From assembly GCF_001613405.1 (NCBI RefSeq), contig NZ_BDCH01000012.1, forward strand, positions 558,001 to 622,000: 64,000 bases of DNA, in the 5' to 3' direction. The stretch is from Nocardia crassostreae. GTDB taxonomy: Bacteria > Actinomycetota > Actinomycetes > Mycobacteriales > Mycobacteriaceae. A model generated the notes under the pieces. That model was given only the letters and a program-made list of their open reading frames with translations, was not told where the DNA came from and ran no database searches. The translations under genes and the position numbers were made by a program. This document shows positions 35,196 through 44,066 of this stretch, piece after piece; position 1 is the first letter of the stretch, and the number at the start of each line of letters is the position of its first letter.

Positions 35196-36002
35196 TCAGA
35201 AAATAAGCTGTGAGACGAGACCGGCCGCCACGCCGCCGATAATCGGGCCCACCACCGGGACCCAGGAGTAGGCCCAGTCGCTGGATGCGGCCTCGGGCTC
35301 GGGGGCCGGTTCGGCGGCCGTGCCCAGGCTCGCGGAGTACGCGCGCGCCGGTTGGGTGCGGCGCAGCGGCAGTACCGCGTGCGCGATGCGCGGGCCGAGG
35401 TCGCGGGCCGGGTTGATGGCATAGCCAGTCGGGCCGCCGATCGAGGCGCCGAGGCCGACCACCAGCAGCGCGACCGCGAGCGGGCCGAGTCCGGAGGGCG
35501 TCTTGCCGAACGAGAGCACCACCAGGACCAGGACGAAGGTGGCGATCGCCTCGGTGGTCAGATTCCAGCCGTAGTTGCGAATGGCCGGACCGGTCGCGAA
35601 GACGGCCAGTTTCTTACCGGCGTCCGTCTCGGCGTCGAAATGCGTCTTGTACGTCAGGTAGGTCAGGCACGCGCCCAGGAAGGCGCCGAGTAGCTGCCCG
35701 GCCACGTAGACCACGGTCGATCCGAACGAGATCGCGACGCCCGGCGCGTACTCGTCGGCTCCGCTGGCCAGAATCCCCAGCGTCACCGCGGGATTGAGGT
35801 GGGCGCCGGATTTGAAGGCGACGTAGACGCCCGCCATCACGGCGAATCCCCAGCCGAAATTGATCAGGAGCCAGCCTCCGTCGGCTCCCTTGGACTTCAC
35901 CAGCAGCACATTGGCCACCACTCCGCCGCCGAGCAGGATCAGCACGCCCGTGCCGAACACCTCGCTGACGAAAACCTCTGCGAGACCCACGATTTCTCCC
36001 AT
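35196..36002 (-). CDS. glpF: Glycerol facilitator, aquaglyceroporin
   Basis: 268 residues from ATG 36002 (MGEIVGLAEVFVSEVFGTG); the frame extends ten codons further upstream. Six transmembrane helices in the MIP fold with both NPA boxes: SGAHLNPAVTLG (first) and GYAINPARDLGPR (second). The aspartate after NPAR is typical of glycerol-conducting members. A 30-residue Ala/Pro/Glu-rich insertion (GTAAEPAPEPEAASSD) lies before the last helix. It lets glycerol diffuse into the cell for GlpK to trap. First gene of glpFKD; its upstream region has a candidate promoter and an IclR-type operator. Confidence 0.94.
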   Translation of the reverse strand: MGEIVGLAEVFVSEVFGTGVLILLGGGVVANVLLVKSKGADGGWLLINFGWGFAVMAGVYVAFKSGAHLNPAVTLGILASGADEYAPGVAISFGSTVVYVAGQLLGAFLGACLTYLTYKTHFDAETDAGKKLAVFATGPAIRNYGWNLTTEAIATFVLVLVVLSFGKTPSGLGPLAVALLVVGLGASIGGPTGYAINPARDLGPRIAHAVLPLRRTQPARAYSASLGTAAEPAPEPEAASSDWAYSWVPVVGPIIGGVAAGLVSQLIF

Positions 36003-36056
36003 CGTTCCGTGGGGCGGTCCGCGCGGTTGCACCGGGGACCTCGGAAAGTGACCGGG

Positions 36057-36086
36057 ACATTACGGTGACGTTTCACACACCCTCAA
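36057..36086 (-). promoter_or_regulatory. Candidate glpFKD promoter
   Basis: On the minus strand TTGAGG (36086-36081) and TAATGT (36062-36057) are separated by 18 bp, 55 bp upstream of the glpF start. The operator at 36095-36111 lies just upstream of the -35. Confidence 0.45.
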
Positions 36087-36094
36087 TCACCCGC

Positions 36095-36111
36095 GTTCGA
36101 CAATGCCGAAC
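36095..36111. promoter_or_regulatory. IclR-type operator, glpF-proximal
   Basis: GTTCGACAATGCCGAAC, a near-palindrome (GTTCG / CGAAC ends). It matches the site at 36231-36247 at 14 of 17 positions. Confidence 0.65.
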
Positions 36112-36230
36112 ACCCCTCGTGGCGGGGCCTCTATACCGCGCGTACGCTCCGACGCACTATGGCCCAGATCACACTCGAGAAAACGCAGGTCACGACGACG
36201 GCGCAGGTCGGGCGGCGAAAGCCGTTTCGC

Positions 36231-36247
36231 GTTCGACATTGTCGGAC
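36231..36247. promoter_or_regulatory. IclR-type operator, regulator-proximal
   Basis: GTTCGACATTGTCGGAC, near-palindromic. It overlaps a possible -35 (TTGTCG, 36239-36244) placed 16 bp before TACGTT (36261-36266). That -10 lies 7 nt before ATG 36274, so the regulator gene may be leaderless and self-repressed. Confidence 0.65.
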
Positions 36248-36273
36248 CCGCTCGGTGAAATACGTTGTCCGCT

Positions 36274-37038
36274 ATGCCAGGCCCGGTGCAGTCGATCGAG
36301 CGTGCGGGCGCGATCCTCCAGCTGATCGCCCGCAGCTCCACAGGTCTCGGCATCGGCGATATCGCCAATTCGCTCGACCTCGCCAAGGGCACCGCGCACG
36401 GCATTCTGCGGACATTGCAGGCCATGGGCTTCGTCGAACAGGACCGCACCGGCGGTAAATACCGGCTCGGCCCCGCCCTGCGGCAGTTGGGCACGGGGTA
36501 CCTCGACGCCAACGAACTCCGTTCCCGGGCGATCAACTGGGCTGACGGGCTCGCGGCGCGCAGCGGTGAGGCCGTCCGGATCGGCACGGCCCTCGGGGAC
36601 CGGGTTCTCGTGGTGCACCACGTATTCCGGCCGGACGACACCCCGCAGACCCTCGATGTCGGTGCGTCGCTGCCGCTGCACGCCACCGCGCTCGGCAAGA
36701 TCCTGCTGGCGTACGACAGTGCGCTGGCGGCCCGCATCCACACTGTGAAACTCAAGTCGCTGACCCGCCTGACCGTGACCGATCCGGCACTGCTCACCCG
36801 GTCGCTGGCCGAGGTCCGCGAGAACGCGTGGGCCGGTGAGTACGGCGAGCTGGCGCCCGGCGAGGCGAGCATCGCGGCCTCGATCCGCTCGCACGGCGGC
36901 CTCGTGGTCGGTGCGATCGGCATCTCCGGAGCCGCCGAGAGGCTCTTCCCGACCGGCAGGCAACCCGACCCGGCGCTGCTGGGGTACGTGCGCGACGCCG
37001 CCCGCGCCGTATCGCGAGACCTGGTCGAAGACAGGTAA
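36274..37038 (+). CDS. IclR-family regulator of glycerol genes (GylR-like)
   Basis: 254 residues from ATG 36274 (TTG 36265 in frame). N-terminal winged helix (about 5-65: [58 protein letters not shown]) and C-terminal IclR effector domain ([33 protein letters not shown]). Divergent from glpFKD and directly upstream of the second glpK. In streptomycetes the homologue GylR represses the glycerol operon and responds to glycerol or glycerol-3-phosphate. Two copies of a 17-bp near-palindrome in the intergenic region, one over its own promoter, fit repression of both directions. Confidence 0.9.
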   Translation: MPGPVQSIERAGAILQLIARSSTGLGIGDIANSLDLAKGTAHGILRTLQAMGFVEQDRTGGKYRLGPALRQLGTGYLDANELRSRAINWADGLAARSGEAVRIGTALGDRVLVVHHVFRPDDTPQTLDVGASLPLHATALGKILLAYDSALAARIHTVKLKSLTRLTVTDPALLTRSLAEVRENAWAGEYGELAPGEASIAASIRSHGGLVVGAIGISGAAERLFPTGRQPDPALLGYVRDAARAVSRDLVEDR

Positions 37039-37106
37039 TTCCGGGGTCCCGGCCGACCCCGACACGCTCTACCGCTCTACAGCTCTACCGCAGAAAGGCG
37101 CGCCCG

Positions 37107-38615
37107 ATGACGCAGCGCTTTGTCATGGCCATCGATCAGGGAACAACCTCGACCCGCTGCATAGTGTTCGACTCCGCCGGACGGCTGGTCTCGGTGGCGC
37201 AGCGCGAACACCAGCACTATTTCCCCAAACCGGGCTGGGCCGAGCAGGACGCCATGGAGATCTGGCGCAATGTCGATCGCATCATTCCCCGCGCGCTGCG
37301 CGACGGGGGTATCGCCCGCGAGCAGATCGTGGCGCTCGGCATCACCAATCAACGCGAGACCAGCGTCGTCTGGGACCGGCCCACCGGAATCCCGGTGGGC
37401 AAGGCCATTGTGTGGCAGGACGTGCGCACCGCGGACCTGGTGCGCACCCTGAGTGATCGGCCCGACGCCCACCGCGTGCTCGAGCTGAGCGGGCTGCCCC
37501 TGGGCACCTACTTCTCCGCGCCCAAACTGCGCTGGCTGCTCGACTCCGTCCCCGGATTGCGGGCCCGCGCCGAACGCGGCGATGTCCTGTTCGGCACCAT
37601 GGAGACCTGGTTGATCTGGAATCTGACCGGCGGTGTGGACGGCGGCATTCACCTCACCGATGTCACCAATGCCAGCCGGACGCTGCTGATGAACCTCGAG
37701 ACGCTCGACTGGGACCGGGAGCTGTTGTCCTTCTTCGATATTCCCGCGGCCATGCTCCTGGAGATTCGCTCGTCCAGTGAAATCTACGGCGTCACCCGCC
37801 GCGTGGCGCCCGGTATCACCATTGCCGCGGCGCTCGGCGATCAGCAGGCCGCGCTGTTCGGGCAGACCTGCTTCTCCCGCGGGGACACCAAATGCACCTA
37901 TGGCACGGGCGGTTTCCTGCTCATGAATACCGGCCGGACGCCGGTCCGATCAACACACGGACTGCTCACGACCGTCGGCTATCGCATCGGCGATGCCCCG
38001 GCCATGTACGCGCTGGAAGGATCCATCGCCGTCACGGGCTCGCTGGTGCAGTGGTTCCGCGACGGTCTCGGATTGATCTCCAGCGCACCGGAAATCGAAA
38101 CCCTCGCGCGCACCGTGGACGACAATGGCGGCTGCTATATCGTGCCCGCGTTCTCCGGGCTGTTCGCGCCGCACTGGCGCAGCGAGGCCCGGGGCATCAT
38201 TGTCGGGCTCACCTCCTATGTCACCAAGGGCCATCTGGCCCGGGCCGTGCTGGAGGCCACCGCGTGGCAGACCCGCGAGGTCGTCGACGCCATGAACGCC
38301 GACTCCCGGCTCCAGGCCACGGCACTCAAGGTGGACGGCGGTATGACCACCGACCATCTGCTCATGCAGTTCGTCGCCGATGTCCTCGACGTTCCGGTCA
38401 AGCGCCCCATGGTCGTCGAGACCGTCTCCCTCGGCGCCGCCTACGCCGCCGGACTGGCCGTGGGCTACTGGGCCGACCTCGAGGTCCTGCGCCGCAACTG
38501 GCACCGCGCGGCCGAATGGCAGCCGCAGGCCGATGCCGAACACGTGAAGGCCGAGTACATCAACTGGAAGCGCGCGGTGGAACTCACCTTCGGCTGGTCT
38601 CAGCCTCCGGGGTAG
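37107..38615 (+). CDS. glpK: Glycerol kinase (second copy)
   Basis: 502 residues with intact FGGY kinase motifs: [81 protein letters not shown] and [14 protein letters not shown]. It differs clearly from the first copy across the whole length, so it is an old paralogue or a separately acquired gene, not a recent duplication. It lies 68 bp after the IclR gene in the same direction and is probably co-transcribed. Three CTCTAC repeats (about 37068-37087) precede the ribosome site. Why two kinases are kept is unclear; the second may serve a related polyol. Confidence 0.93.
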   Translation: MTQRFVMAIDQGTTSTRCIVFDSAGRLVSVAQREHQHYFPKPGWAEQDAMEIWRNVDRIIPRALRDGGIAREQIVALGITNQRETSVVWDRPTGIPVGKAIVWQDVRTADLVRTLSDRPDAHRVLELSGLPLGTYFSAPKLRWLLDSVPGLRARAERGDVLFGTMETWLIWNLTGGVDGGIHLTDVTNASRTLLMNLETLDWDRELLSFFDIPAAMLLEIRSSSEIYGVTRRVAPGITIAAALGDQQAALFGQTCFSRGDTKCTYGTGGFLLMNTGRTPVRSTHGLLTTVGYRIGDAPAMYALEGSIAVTGSLVQWFRDGLGLISSAPEIETLARTVDDNGGCYIVPAFSGLFAPHWRSEARGIIVGLTSYVTKGHLARAVLEATAWQTREVVDAMNADSRLQATALKVDGGMTTDHLLMQFVADVLDVPVKRPMVVETVSLGAAYAAGLAVGYWADLEVLRRNWHRAAEWQPQADAEHVKAEYINWKRAVELTFGWSQPPG

Positions 38616-38625
38616 GCCGCCGGTC

Positions 38626-38997
38626 TTACAGCGCCTGAATCCCTTTCAGGACCGCGCGGAGCACCGACAGGTCATCGGCGGAACTCGCATCGGTGGCGGG
38701 AGAGCGGAAGTCGAGGACGCCGTCACCGATGAGATCCCCGACCAGGATCTTGGTCGCGGTGATCGGCAGGCGGAGCCGAGCGGCGATCTCGGCCACCGAG
38801 AGCGGCGAGCGAGTCAGCTCCACAATGGCCGCGTATTCGGGTTCGTGACGGCGCAGCCTGCCGAAGCTCGAGGTCACGACCCGGGTGACCATGTCCACAT
38901 CGGTGCGGCGGGTTCCGGAACGGCCACGCGTCACCGCGTAGAGCCGCACCACCGGGCCCGCGTCCTCGTCGTACCACGACTCTGGTGAATCGTTCAT
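38626..38997 (-). CDS. DUF742 protein (conservon component, CvnC-like)
   Basis: 123 residues. The family core is visible: VVRLYAVTRGRSGTRRTDVDMVTRVVTS (about 15-42), EPEYAAIVELTRSPLSVAEIAARLRLPITATKILVGDLI (about 52-90), the last part a winged-helix-like fold. DUF742 proteins belong to actinobacterial conservons, where they work with a sensor kinase, a roadblock protein and a small GTPase. Here the start codon overlaps the kinase stop (ATGA), but roadblock and GTPase genes are absent; the next gene downstream is convergent glpK. Confidence 0.88.
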   Translation of the reverse strand: MNDSPESWYDEDAGPVVRLYAVTRGRSGTRRTDVDMVTRVVTSSFGRLRRHEPEYAAIVELTRSPLSVAEIAARLRLPITATKILVGDLIGDGVLDFRSPATDASSADDLSVLRAVLKGIQAL

Positions 38998-41015
38998 GAG
39001 TACTCGGGTTGGGCCGGAATTCGGTTATGCCGCACGGGATCCGCCATACCCGCCTCAAGGGCGGCGGTGGTGAGAGCTCGCGGGATCAGCACGATGGCCT
39101 TCACGCCGCCGTAGTCGGACTCCGTGAGCCGCACCGTAATGCCGTGGCGGGCCGCCAGTTTCGCGACCACGAACAACCCGAGCCGGATATCTCCGGACAG
39201 GGTCGCGACGCTGAAATCCGGTGGCTGCGCCAGTAGTGCGTTGCGGGCGGCCATATCCTCCTCCGTCATGCCGAGGCCCTGATCGGAGATCTCGAGGGCG
39301 ATGCCCTTGCCGACCGGACCGCCGGTGACCTCGACGGGTGATTCCGGCGGGGAGAACGCGGAGGCATTGTCGGCCAGTTCCGCCAGGAGATGGATGATAT
39401 CGGTGACGGCGGATCCGACGATCTGCGTCTCCGGCAGCTTCCGGACGTGAATTCTGGTGTAGTCCAGTGATTCCGCGGCCGCACCGCGCACCACATCGAC
39501 CAGCGGCACCGGATTGCGCCACTTCCGTCCCGGCTGTTCGCCGCCGAGCACGATGAGGTTCTCGGAATTGCGCCGGGCCCGGGTCGCCAGGTGGTCGAGC
39601 TGGAACAGCAGTTTCAGCCGCTCCGGTTCCGGTTCCTCCCGCTCGGCCTTGTCGAGCAGGGCCAGCTGGCGGTGCACCACGCCCTGGGACCGGTGGGCGA
39701 TCTTCACGAATACGGCGTTCACGCCCGCCCGGGTCTTGGCCTCGGCCACCGCCGCATCCACCGCGGCCCGGTGCGCGCGGTTGAAAGCGTCGGCGACGTG
39801 GCCGATTTCGTCGGCTCCGAAATCCAATTGGTCGGCGTCCTGATCCAATTCCTCGCCCGCCGAGAGCCTGCGAATGGTGTCCGGCAGTCGTTCATCGGCC
39901 AGTTCGAGGGTTTCCCGGCGGAGTCGGCGCAGGCGTGCGATGAACTTGTTGGCCAGCACCAGCGCACCGAGGAAGGCCAGCAGTGCGAGCGTGAGAATGC
40001 CCGCTCCGGCGGTCAGCGAGTTCCGGTTCAGCCGATTGCCCTGTGCGGTCGCCTCGAAATGCGCGTCGACGCTCTGGGCCTCCCACAGGCCCAGCAGATC
40101 GCCCCGGACCTTTCCCGCGACCTGCTGCCATTCGGTAAGCGTCAGGGGCAGCGGATCGGCGGATTCGCCGGAAGCCCGACTGCCGGTGGCGGTTGCGGCG
40201 ACCGGGCCGCGCTTGATGATCGCGTTCTCCATGGCGCGCAGCCGCTGCCACTCCGAGCTGGTGGTGATCGCCTTCCATTGCTCGAGGTGCTCACCCTGCA
40301 GCGCCGATCCGATGTAGGCCACCTCACCGCGTCCGTCGCCGATGTATCCGGCCAGCTCCACCAGCAGTTCCGGTGACAGCTGCCCGGTGAGCATGACCAG
40401 TGAACCCAAACCGCTGGTCCGCGAGATGGATTCGGCGGCCCGCAGCGCGTGGACCGACTTGTACAGCTCGACCGCGATATGGTAATCCGGCGCGACGTCC
40501 GCCGAGATCAGCCAGCCGTTGATAATGGCCGCGACCGCCATGCTGTAGGCGGTGAACGCGTCCGCCGCCGGAATCGTGCGGGCATCGATGGCGGCCCGCA
40601 GCGCGGGCACCTTCTGACCGACGCCGACCCGGAAGAAGCCTTCCTTCAGATCGGGTCGCAGTTCCGACAGTGCGTTGGCCTGGGCCACCACCGCCGCGTA
40701 TCCGGCATCGGATTGCTTGCGCGCCGCGGGCAAGGCGAACCCCGCCGAATCGTCACCGGCCAGGAACAACAGGGAGAGCCTGCGCTCCTCCTGGAACGCC
40801 TCGATCATCATGATGGACGGCCCGGAGGTGCCGCGCGCCAGTTCGGCGAACCGATTGGCCTCGCGCCCGCTCTGCACCAGATAGGTGGATCCGCCGACCC
40901 CGATCGCGAGCAACACGATACTCGGAATGAGCACGATGACCAGCACTCTGGTCCGGACGCTGACAACCCGCCGCCACCGTGCCGAGGTCATATGGAGTAA
41001 TTTGCTGCCGATCAC
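38994..41015 (-). CDS. Conservon-type sensor histidine kinase-like ATPase with NIT domain
   Basis: 673 residues from GTG 41015 (ATG 40991 possible). TM1 about 23-45 (VLVIVLIPSIVLLAIGVGG), extracytoplasmic NIT-like helical domain (about 60-310: MMIEAFQEERRLSLLFLAG), TM2 (LTAGAGILTLALLAFLGALVLAN), a HAMP-like linker, a dimerisation helix without a clear phospho-acceptor (LLFQLDHLATRARRNSENLIVLGG), then a HATPase_c domain (LAELADNASAFSPPESPVEV, ISDQGLGMTEEDM, GLFVVAKLAARHGITVRL). Conservon kinases signal to a roadblock/GTPase set instead of a response regulator. The NIT domain suggests sensing of a small anion, by family analogy only. Confidence 0.88.
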   Translation of the reverse strand: MIGSKLLHMTSARWRRVVSVRTRVLVIVLIPSIVLLAIGVGGSTYLVQSGREANRFAELARGTSGPSIMMIEAFQEERRLSLLFLAGDDSAGFALPAARKQSDAGYAAVVAQANALSELRPDLKEGFFRVGVGQKVPALRAAIDARTIPAADAFTAYSMAVAAIINGWLISADVAPDYHIAVELYKSVHALRAAESISRTSGLGSLVMLTGQLSPELLVELAGYIGDGRGEVAYIGSALQGEHLEQWKAITTSSEWQRLRAMENAIIKRGPVAATATGSRASGESADPLPLTLTEWQQVAGKVRGDLLGLWEAQSVDAHFEATAQGNRLNRNSLTAGAGILTLALLAFLGALVLANKFIARLRRLRRETLELADERLPDTIRRLSAGEELDQDADQLDFGADEIGHVADAFNRAHRAAVDAAVAEAKTRAGVNAVFVKIAHRSQGVVHRQLALLDKAEREEPEPERLKLLFQLDHLATRARRNSENLIVLGGEQPGRKWRNPVPLVDVVRGAAAESLDYTRIHVRKLPETQIVGSAVTDIIHLLAELADNASAFSPPESPVEVTGGPVGKGIALEISDQGLGMTEEDMAARNALLAQPPDFSVATLSGDIRLGLFVVAKLAARHGITVRLTESDYGGVKAIVLIPRALTTAALEAGMADPVRHNRIPAQPEYS

Positions 41016-41158
41016 CGAATTCTCGCCTACTCACAGATCTGGCTACCCGCCAGCGGTTCTCGCAAAGCTAGTCACTGAAACGCCACCCCCGCAACACTTT
41101 CGCAGATTACGGTCGTGAGCCCGGCCGGACCGGGTTCGCGAATCTCGGCTCGAGAAAC

Positions 41159-41178
41159 GTTACTGAGTGCTATGTAAT
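41159..41178. promoter_or_regulatory. TetR-type operator upstream of the P450 gene
   Basis: GTTAC-N10-GTAAT inverted repeat (41159-41163 and 41174-41178) that touches the proposed ATG. The same architecture occurs at 44925-44944. Confidence 0.6.
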
Positions 41179-42433
41179 GTATGTGGATGCTCATGAAATT
41201 CCGGCTCGATTGCCGGAGGGATTCGATGTGACAGATCCGGGGCTGTGGGCGCGGCGGATACCGGACCGGGAGCTGGCGGAGCTGCGGGCGGTCGCACCGG
41301 TGTGGTGGAACCCGCAGTCGACGGCGGTCGGCGGGTTCGCGGATACGGGATTCTGGGTGGTGAGCAGGCATGCCGACGTCAAGGAGGTCTCGCGGCGCAA
41401 CGATCTGTTCTCCAGTTACGAGAACACGGCTATTCCACGGTATTCCGACGATATGACGCGCGAATAGGTTGAGCTGCAGCGGCTGTCGATGATCAATATG
41501 GATGATCCGGAGCACGGGCGGATGCGGAGGGTGATCTCGAAGGGGTTCACGCCGCGGGCCGTGAACGGGTTGCGGGAGCGACTTTCCGAGCGCGCCAAGG
41601 ACATTGTCGAGCGTGCGGCGGCGGCCGGGTCGAGGGACTTCGTCACCCAGGTGGCGTGTGAGTTGCCATTGCAGGCCATTGCGGAACTGCTCGGGGTGCC
41701 GCAGGACGATCGGCGGCGGTTGTTCCGGTGGTCGAACGAGGTGACCGGATACGACGATCCGGAGTACGCGCACATCGATCCCGTCGCCGCGGCGACCGAG
41801 ATTCTCGGGTACGCCTGGAATATGGCCGAGCAGCGGCGGGCGTGCCCGGCGGGGGACATCGTGACCGAGTTGGTGCATGCCGATATCGACGGGGAGGCAC
41901 TGACTTCGGAGGAGTTCGGGTTCTTCGTCATGCTGCTGGCGGTGGCGGGCAACGAGACCACCCGCAATGCCATCACCCACGGGATGATCGCGTTCCTGGA
42001 TCATCCCGAGCAGTGGGAGCTGTTCAAGCGCGAGCGGCCGCGGACCGCGGCGGACGAGATCATCCGGTGGGCGACGCCGGTCAGCGCGTTCCAGCGGACC
42101 GCCGTGGCCGATACCGAACTCGGCGGGGTGACCATCCGCACGGGGGATCGGGTGGTCATGGCGTATCGGTCGGCGAACTTCGACGAAGAGGTCTTCGCCG
42201 ATCCGTTCACCTTCGACATCCGGCGCGACCCCAATCCGCATCTGTCCTTCGGCGGTACGGGCGCGCATTACTGCGTCGGCGCGAATCTGGCGCGGCTGGA
42301 GGTCGAATTGATCTTCGATGCGATTGCCGACCACCTGCCCGATATGGCCCGGCTGGGTGATCCGCGGCGGCTACGATCCGGATGGCTCAATGGCATCAAG
42401 GAGTTTCGGGTGGATTACCGGACCGGGCGATGA
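41177..42433 (+). pseudogene. CYP125-like cytochrome P450 interrupted by an in-frame amber codon
   Basis: From ATG 41177 (GTG 41228 with GGAGGG upstream is an alternative start) the frame encodes LPEGFDVTDPGLWARRIP, closely resembling CYP125 steroid 27-hydroxylases, through FSSYENTAIPRYSDD. At 41465-41467 TAG interrupts it. The same frame continues without loss as VELQRLSMINMDDPEH to the end, with the oxygen-activation helix AVAGNETTRNA, the ExxR helix DEIIRW, and the heme loop FGGTGAHYCVGANLAR. All P450 elements are thus present apart from this one codon. CYP125 enzymes oxidise the cholesterol side chain. The stop overlaps the next start (ATGA). If truly nonsense, the protein is lost unless translation restarts near 41489. 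Confidence 0.88.
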
Positions 42434-43464
42434 AGGTCGACCTGCAACTGGACGAACGGCTGGAGGACGCCGCCGAGCGGGCCCGCGCCCTGGTCGGGCT
42501 CGGCGCCGACGGGCTGTTCACCTTCGAGGGGCCCAATGACGTATTCCTGCCGCTGGCGCTGGCATCCCAGGCGGTCACGGCGGATCTGATGACCAATATC
42601 GCCGTCGCGCTGCCGCGCAGTCCGCTGCATCTGGCGCATCTCGCCCACGATCTGCACACCCTCAGCCGGGAGCGGTTCCGGCTCGGCCTGGGGTCACAGG
42701 TCAAGGCGCACATCGAAAGACGGTACGGCAGTGCGTGGTCCGACCCGGTCGGCCGGATGCGCGAGACCGTGCTGGCGGTCAATGCCATCTTCGATACGTG
42801 GGAAGGCCGCGCCCCCTTGCGATTCGAGGGCCGGTACACGGAACACACCTTGATGCCGAAGATGTTCGACCCGGGCCCGAATCCGTACGGGCGGCCCGAG
42901 ATCTGTCTGGGCGCGCTGGGGCCGCGCATGACGCGCATGGCCGCCGAAGTCGCCGACGGACTGCTGGTGATGCCGTTCAACAGCGCCGAGCATTTTCGTG
43001 AACGGACTCTTCCGGCCGTGGCGGACGGGCTGGCGCGCGCCGGTCGGGAACCCGCGCGGCTACGGATCTATCCGCAGGTCATCGTCGGCGTCGGCCGGAC
43101 GCCGGAGGAATTGGAATCCGCCGCGCGCGGGGTGCGGGGGCTGCTGGCGTTCTACGGCTCGACCGCGGCGTACCGGCCCGTACTGGAGGTCGAAGGCCGC
43201 GCCGAGCTGCAACCCGAACTCGCCGCACTGGCCCGGCGCGGCGCCTACGCCGAGATGACCGCGCTGATCGACGACAAATTATTGGATACGCTGGCGGTGT
43301 ACGGCACACCCGAGCAGTGCGCCGCAACGATTCTCGACCGTTTCTGCGAGCATGCGGATCGGGTGTGCTGCTACTTCCCGGGATACGACGTGCGCGATGA
43401 GCACATCGCGGACCTGATCCGGTTACTGCATGCGGCACAACCGATGTCGCCGCAGCGCCCCTGA
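42430..43464 (+). CDS. F420-dependent LLM-class oxidoreductase (TIGR03617-like)
   Basis: 344 residues from ATG 42430, which overlaps the P450 stop. Luciferase-like TIM-barrel protein: KVDLQLDERLEDAAERARALVGLGADGLFTFEG at the start, LMTNIAVALPRSPLHLAHLAHDLH, RFRLGLGSQVKAHIERRYG, RPEICLGALGPRMTRMAAEVADGLLVMPF. The pattern fits the TIGR03617 subfamily of F420-binding enzymes abundant in mycobacteria and nocardiae. Likely a hydride-transfer step on a lipid or steroid catabolite, by context with the P450 and enoyl-CoA hydratase. The shared operator suggests TetR control. Confidence 0.88.
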   Translation: MKVDLQLDERLEDAAERARALVGLGADGLFTFEGPNDVFLPLALASQAVTADLMTNIAVALPRSPLHLAHLAHDLHTLSRERFRLGLGSQVKAHIERRYGSAWSDPVGRMRETVLAVNAIFDTWEGRAPLRFEGRYTEHTLMPKMFDPGPNPYGRPEICLGALGPRMTRMAAEVADGLLVMPFNSAEHFRERTLPAVADGLARAGREPARLRIYPQVIVGVGRTPEELESAARGVRGLLAFYGSTAAYRPVLEVEGRAELQPELAALARRGAYAEMTALIDDKLLDTLAVYGTPEQCAATILDRFCEHADRVCCYFPGYDVRDEHIADLIRLLHAAQPMSPQRP

Positions 43465-43475
43465 TTCGCGCGGTC

Positions 43476-44066
43476 TCAGGCTCGGGGGTGCAGCGCCATG
43501 GCGTGGAGTGCGTCCGCCAGCTTCTCGGCGAAGCCGTCGCGTACATCACCGCCACGGGCAAGTGCATGGAAAGTCGTTGTACCGGAGAGGATTTCGAACA
43601 TCACCTCGGGATCGGCCCCGGCCGGGATCTGCCCGTCGGCGACCGCGTCGGCGAGCAGCGCGGCGAATGCCTCGCGGATCGGCGCGCCGATGGCCAGCAG
43701 CCGCTGGCGGGCCTCCTCGGTCTGGGAATCCGCCAGCAGGCCCGGGACGCCCGCGCGGGCGGCGGGGCTGGCCGCGCGCGCCAGGAAGATCTGCGCCCAG
43801 GTGCGCAGATCCGCGCGCAGATCGCCGGTCGGCTCCGGTAGCTCGTGCCCGCCCGGACCGTGCACCGCCTCTTCGAGCGGGGCCTCGCGGGTGGGCCAGC
43901 GGCGGTAGATGGCGGGGGTGTTGACCCCGGCCCGCCGGGCGATGGCGACCACGGTGGCCTGTCGATATCCGACCTCGGCCAGTAGCTTTCGCGCCGCCAC
44001 GAGCACCGCCAGGTCCTTGTCGCCGTCACGAGGGCGTCCGGGCCGGGGTCGTTGGGCTGCGGTCAT
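43476..44066 (-). CDS. TetR-family repressor
   Basis: 196 residues from ATG 44066. The N-terminal helix-turn-helix is typical (AARKLLAEVGYRQATVVAIARRAGVNTPAIYRRWPTREAPLEEAV, about 22-66), after a basic tail (RPRPGRPRDGDK). The C-terminal ligand domain is all helical (LRTWAQIFLARAASPAARAGV, PEVMFEILSGTTTFHALA). It overlaps the upstream enoyl-CoA hydratase gene by 4 bp, so it is made from the same transcript. The inverted repeat 5' of that gene is repeated 5' of the P450 gene, which makes it the natural candidate for repressing both; the ligand is unknown, perhaps an acyl-CoA. Confidence 0.9.
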   Translation of the reverse strand: MTAAQRPRPGRPRDGDKDLAVLVAARKLLAEVGYRQATVVAIARRAGVNTPAIYRRWPTREAPLEEAVHGPGGHELPEPTGDLRADLRTWAQIFLARAASPAARAGVPGLLADSQTEEARQRLLAIGAPIREAFAALLADAVADGQIPAGADPEVMFEILSGTTTFHALARGGDVRDGFAEKLADALHAMALHPRA

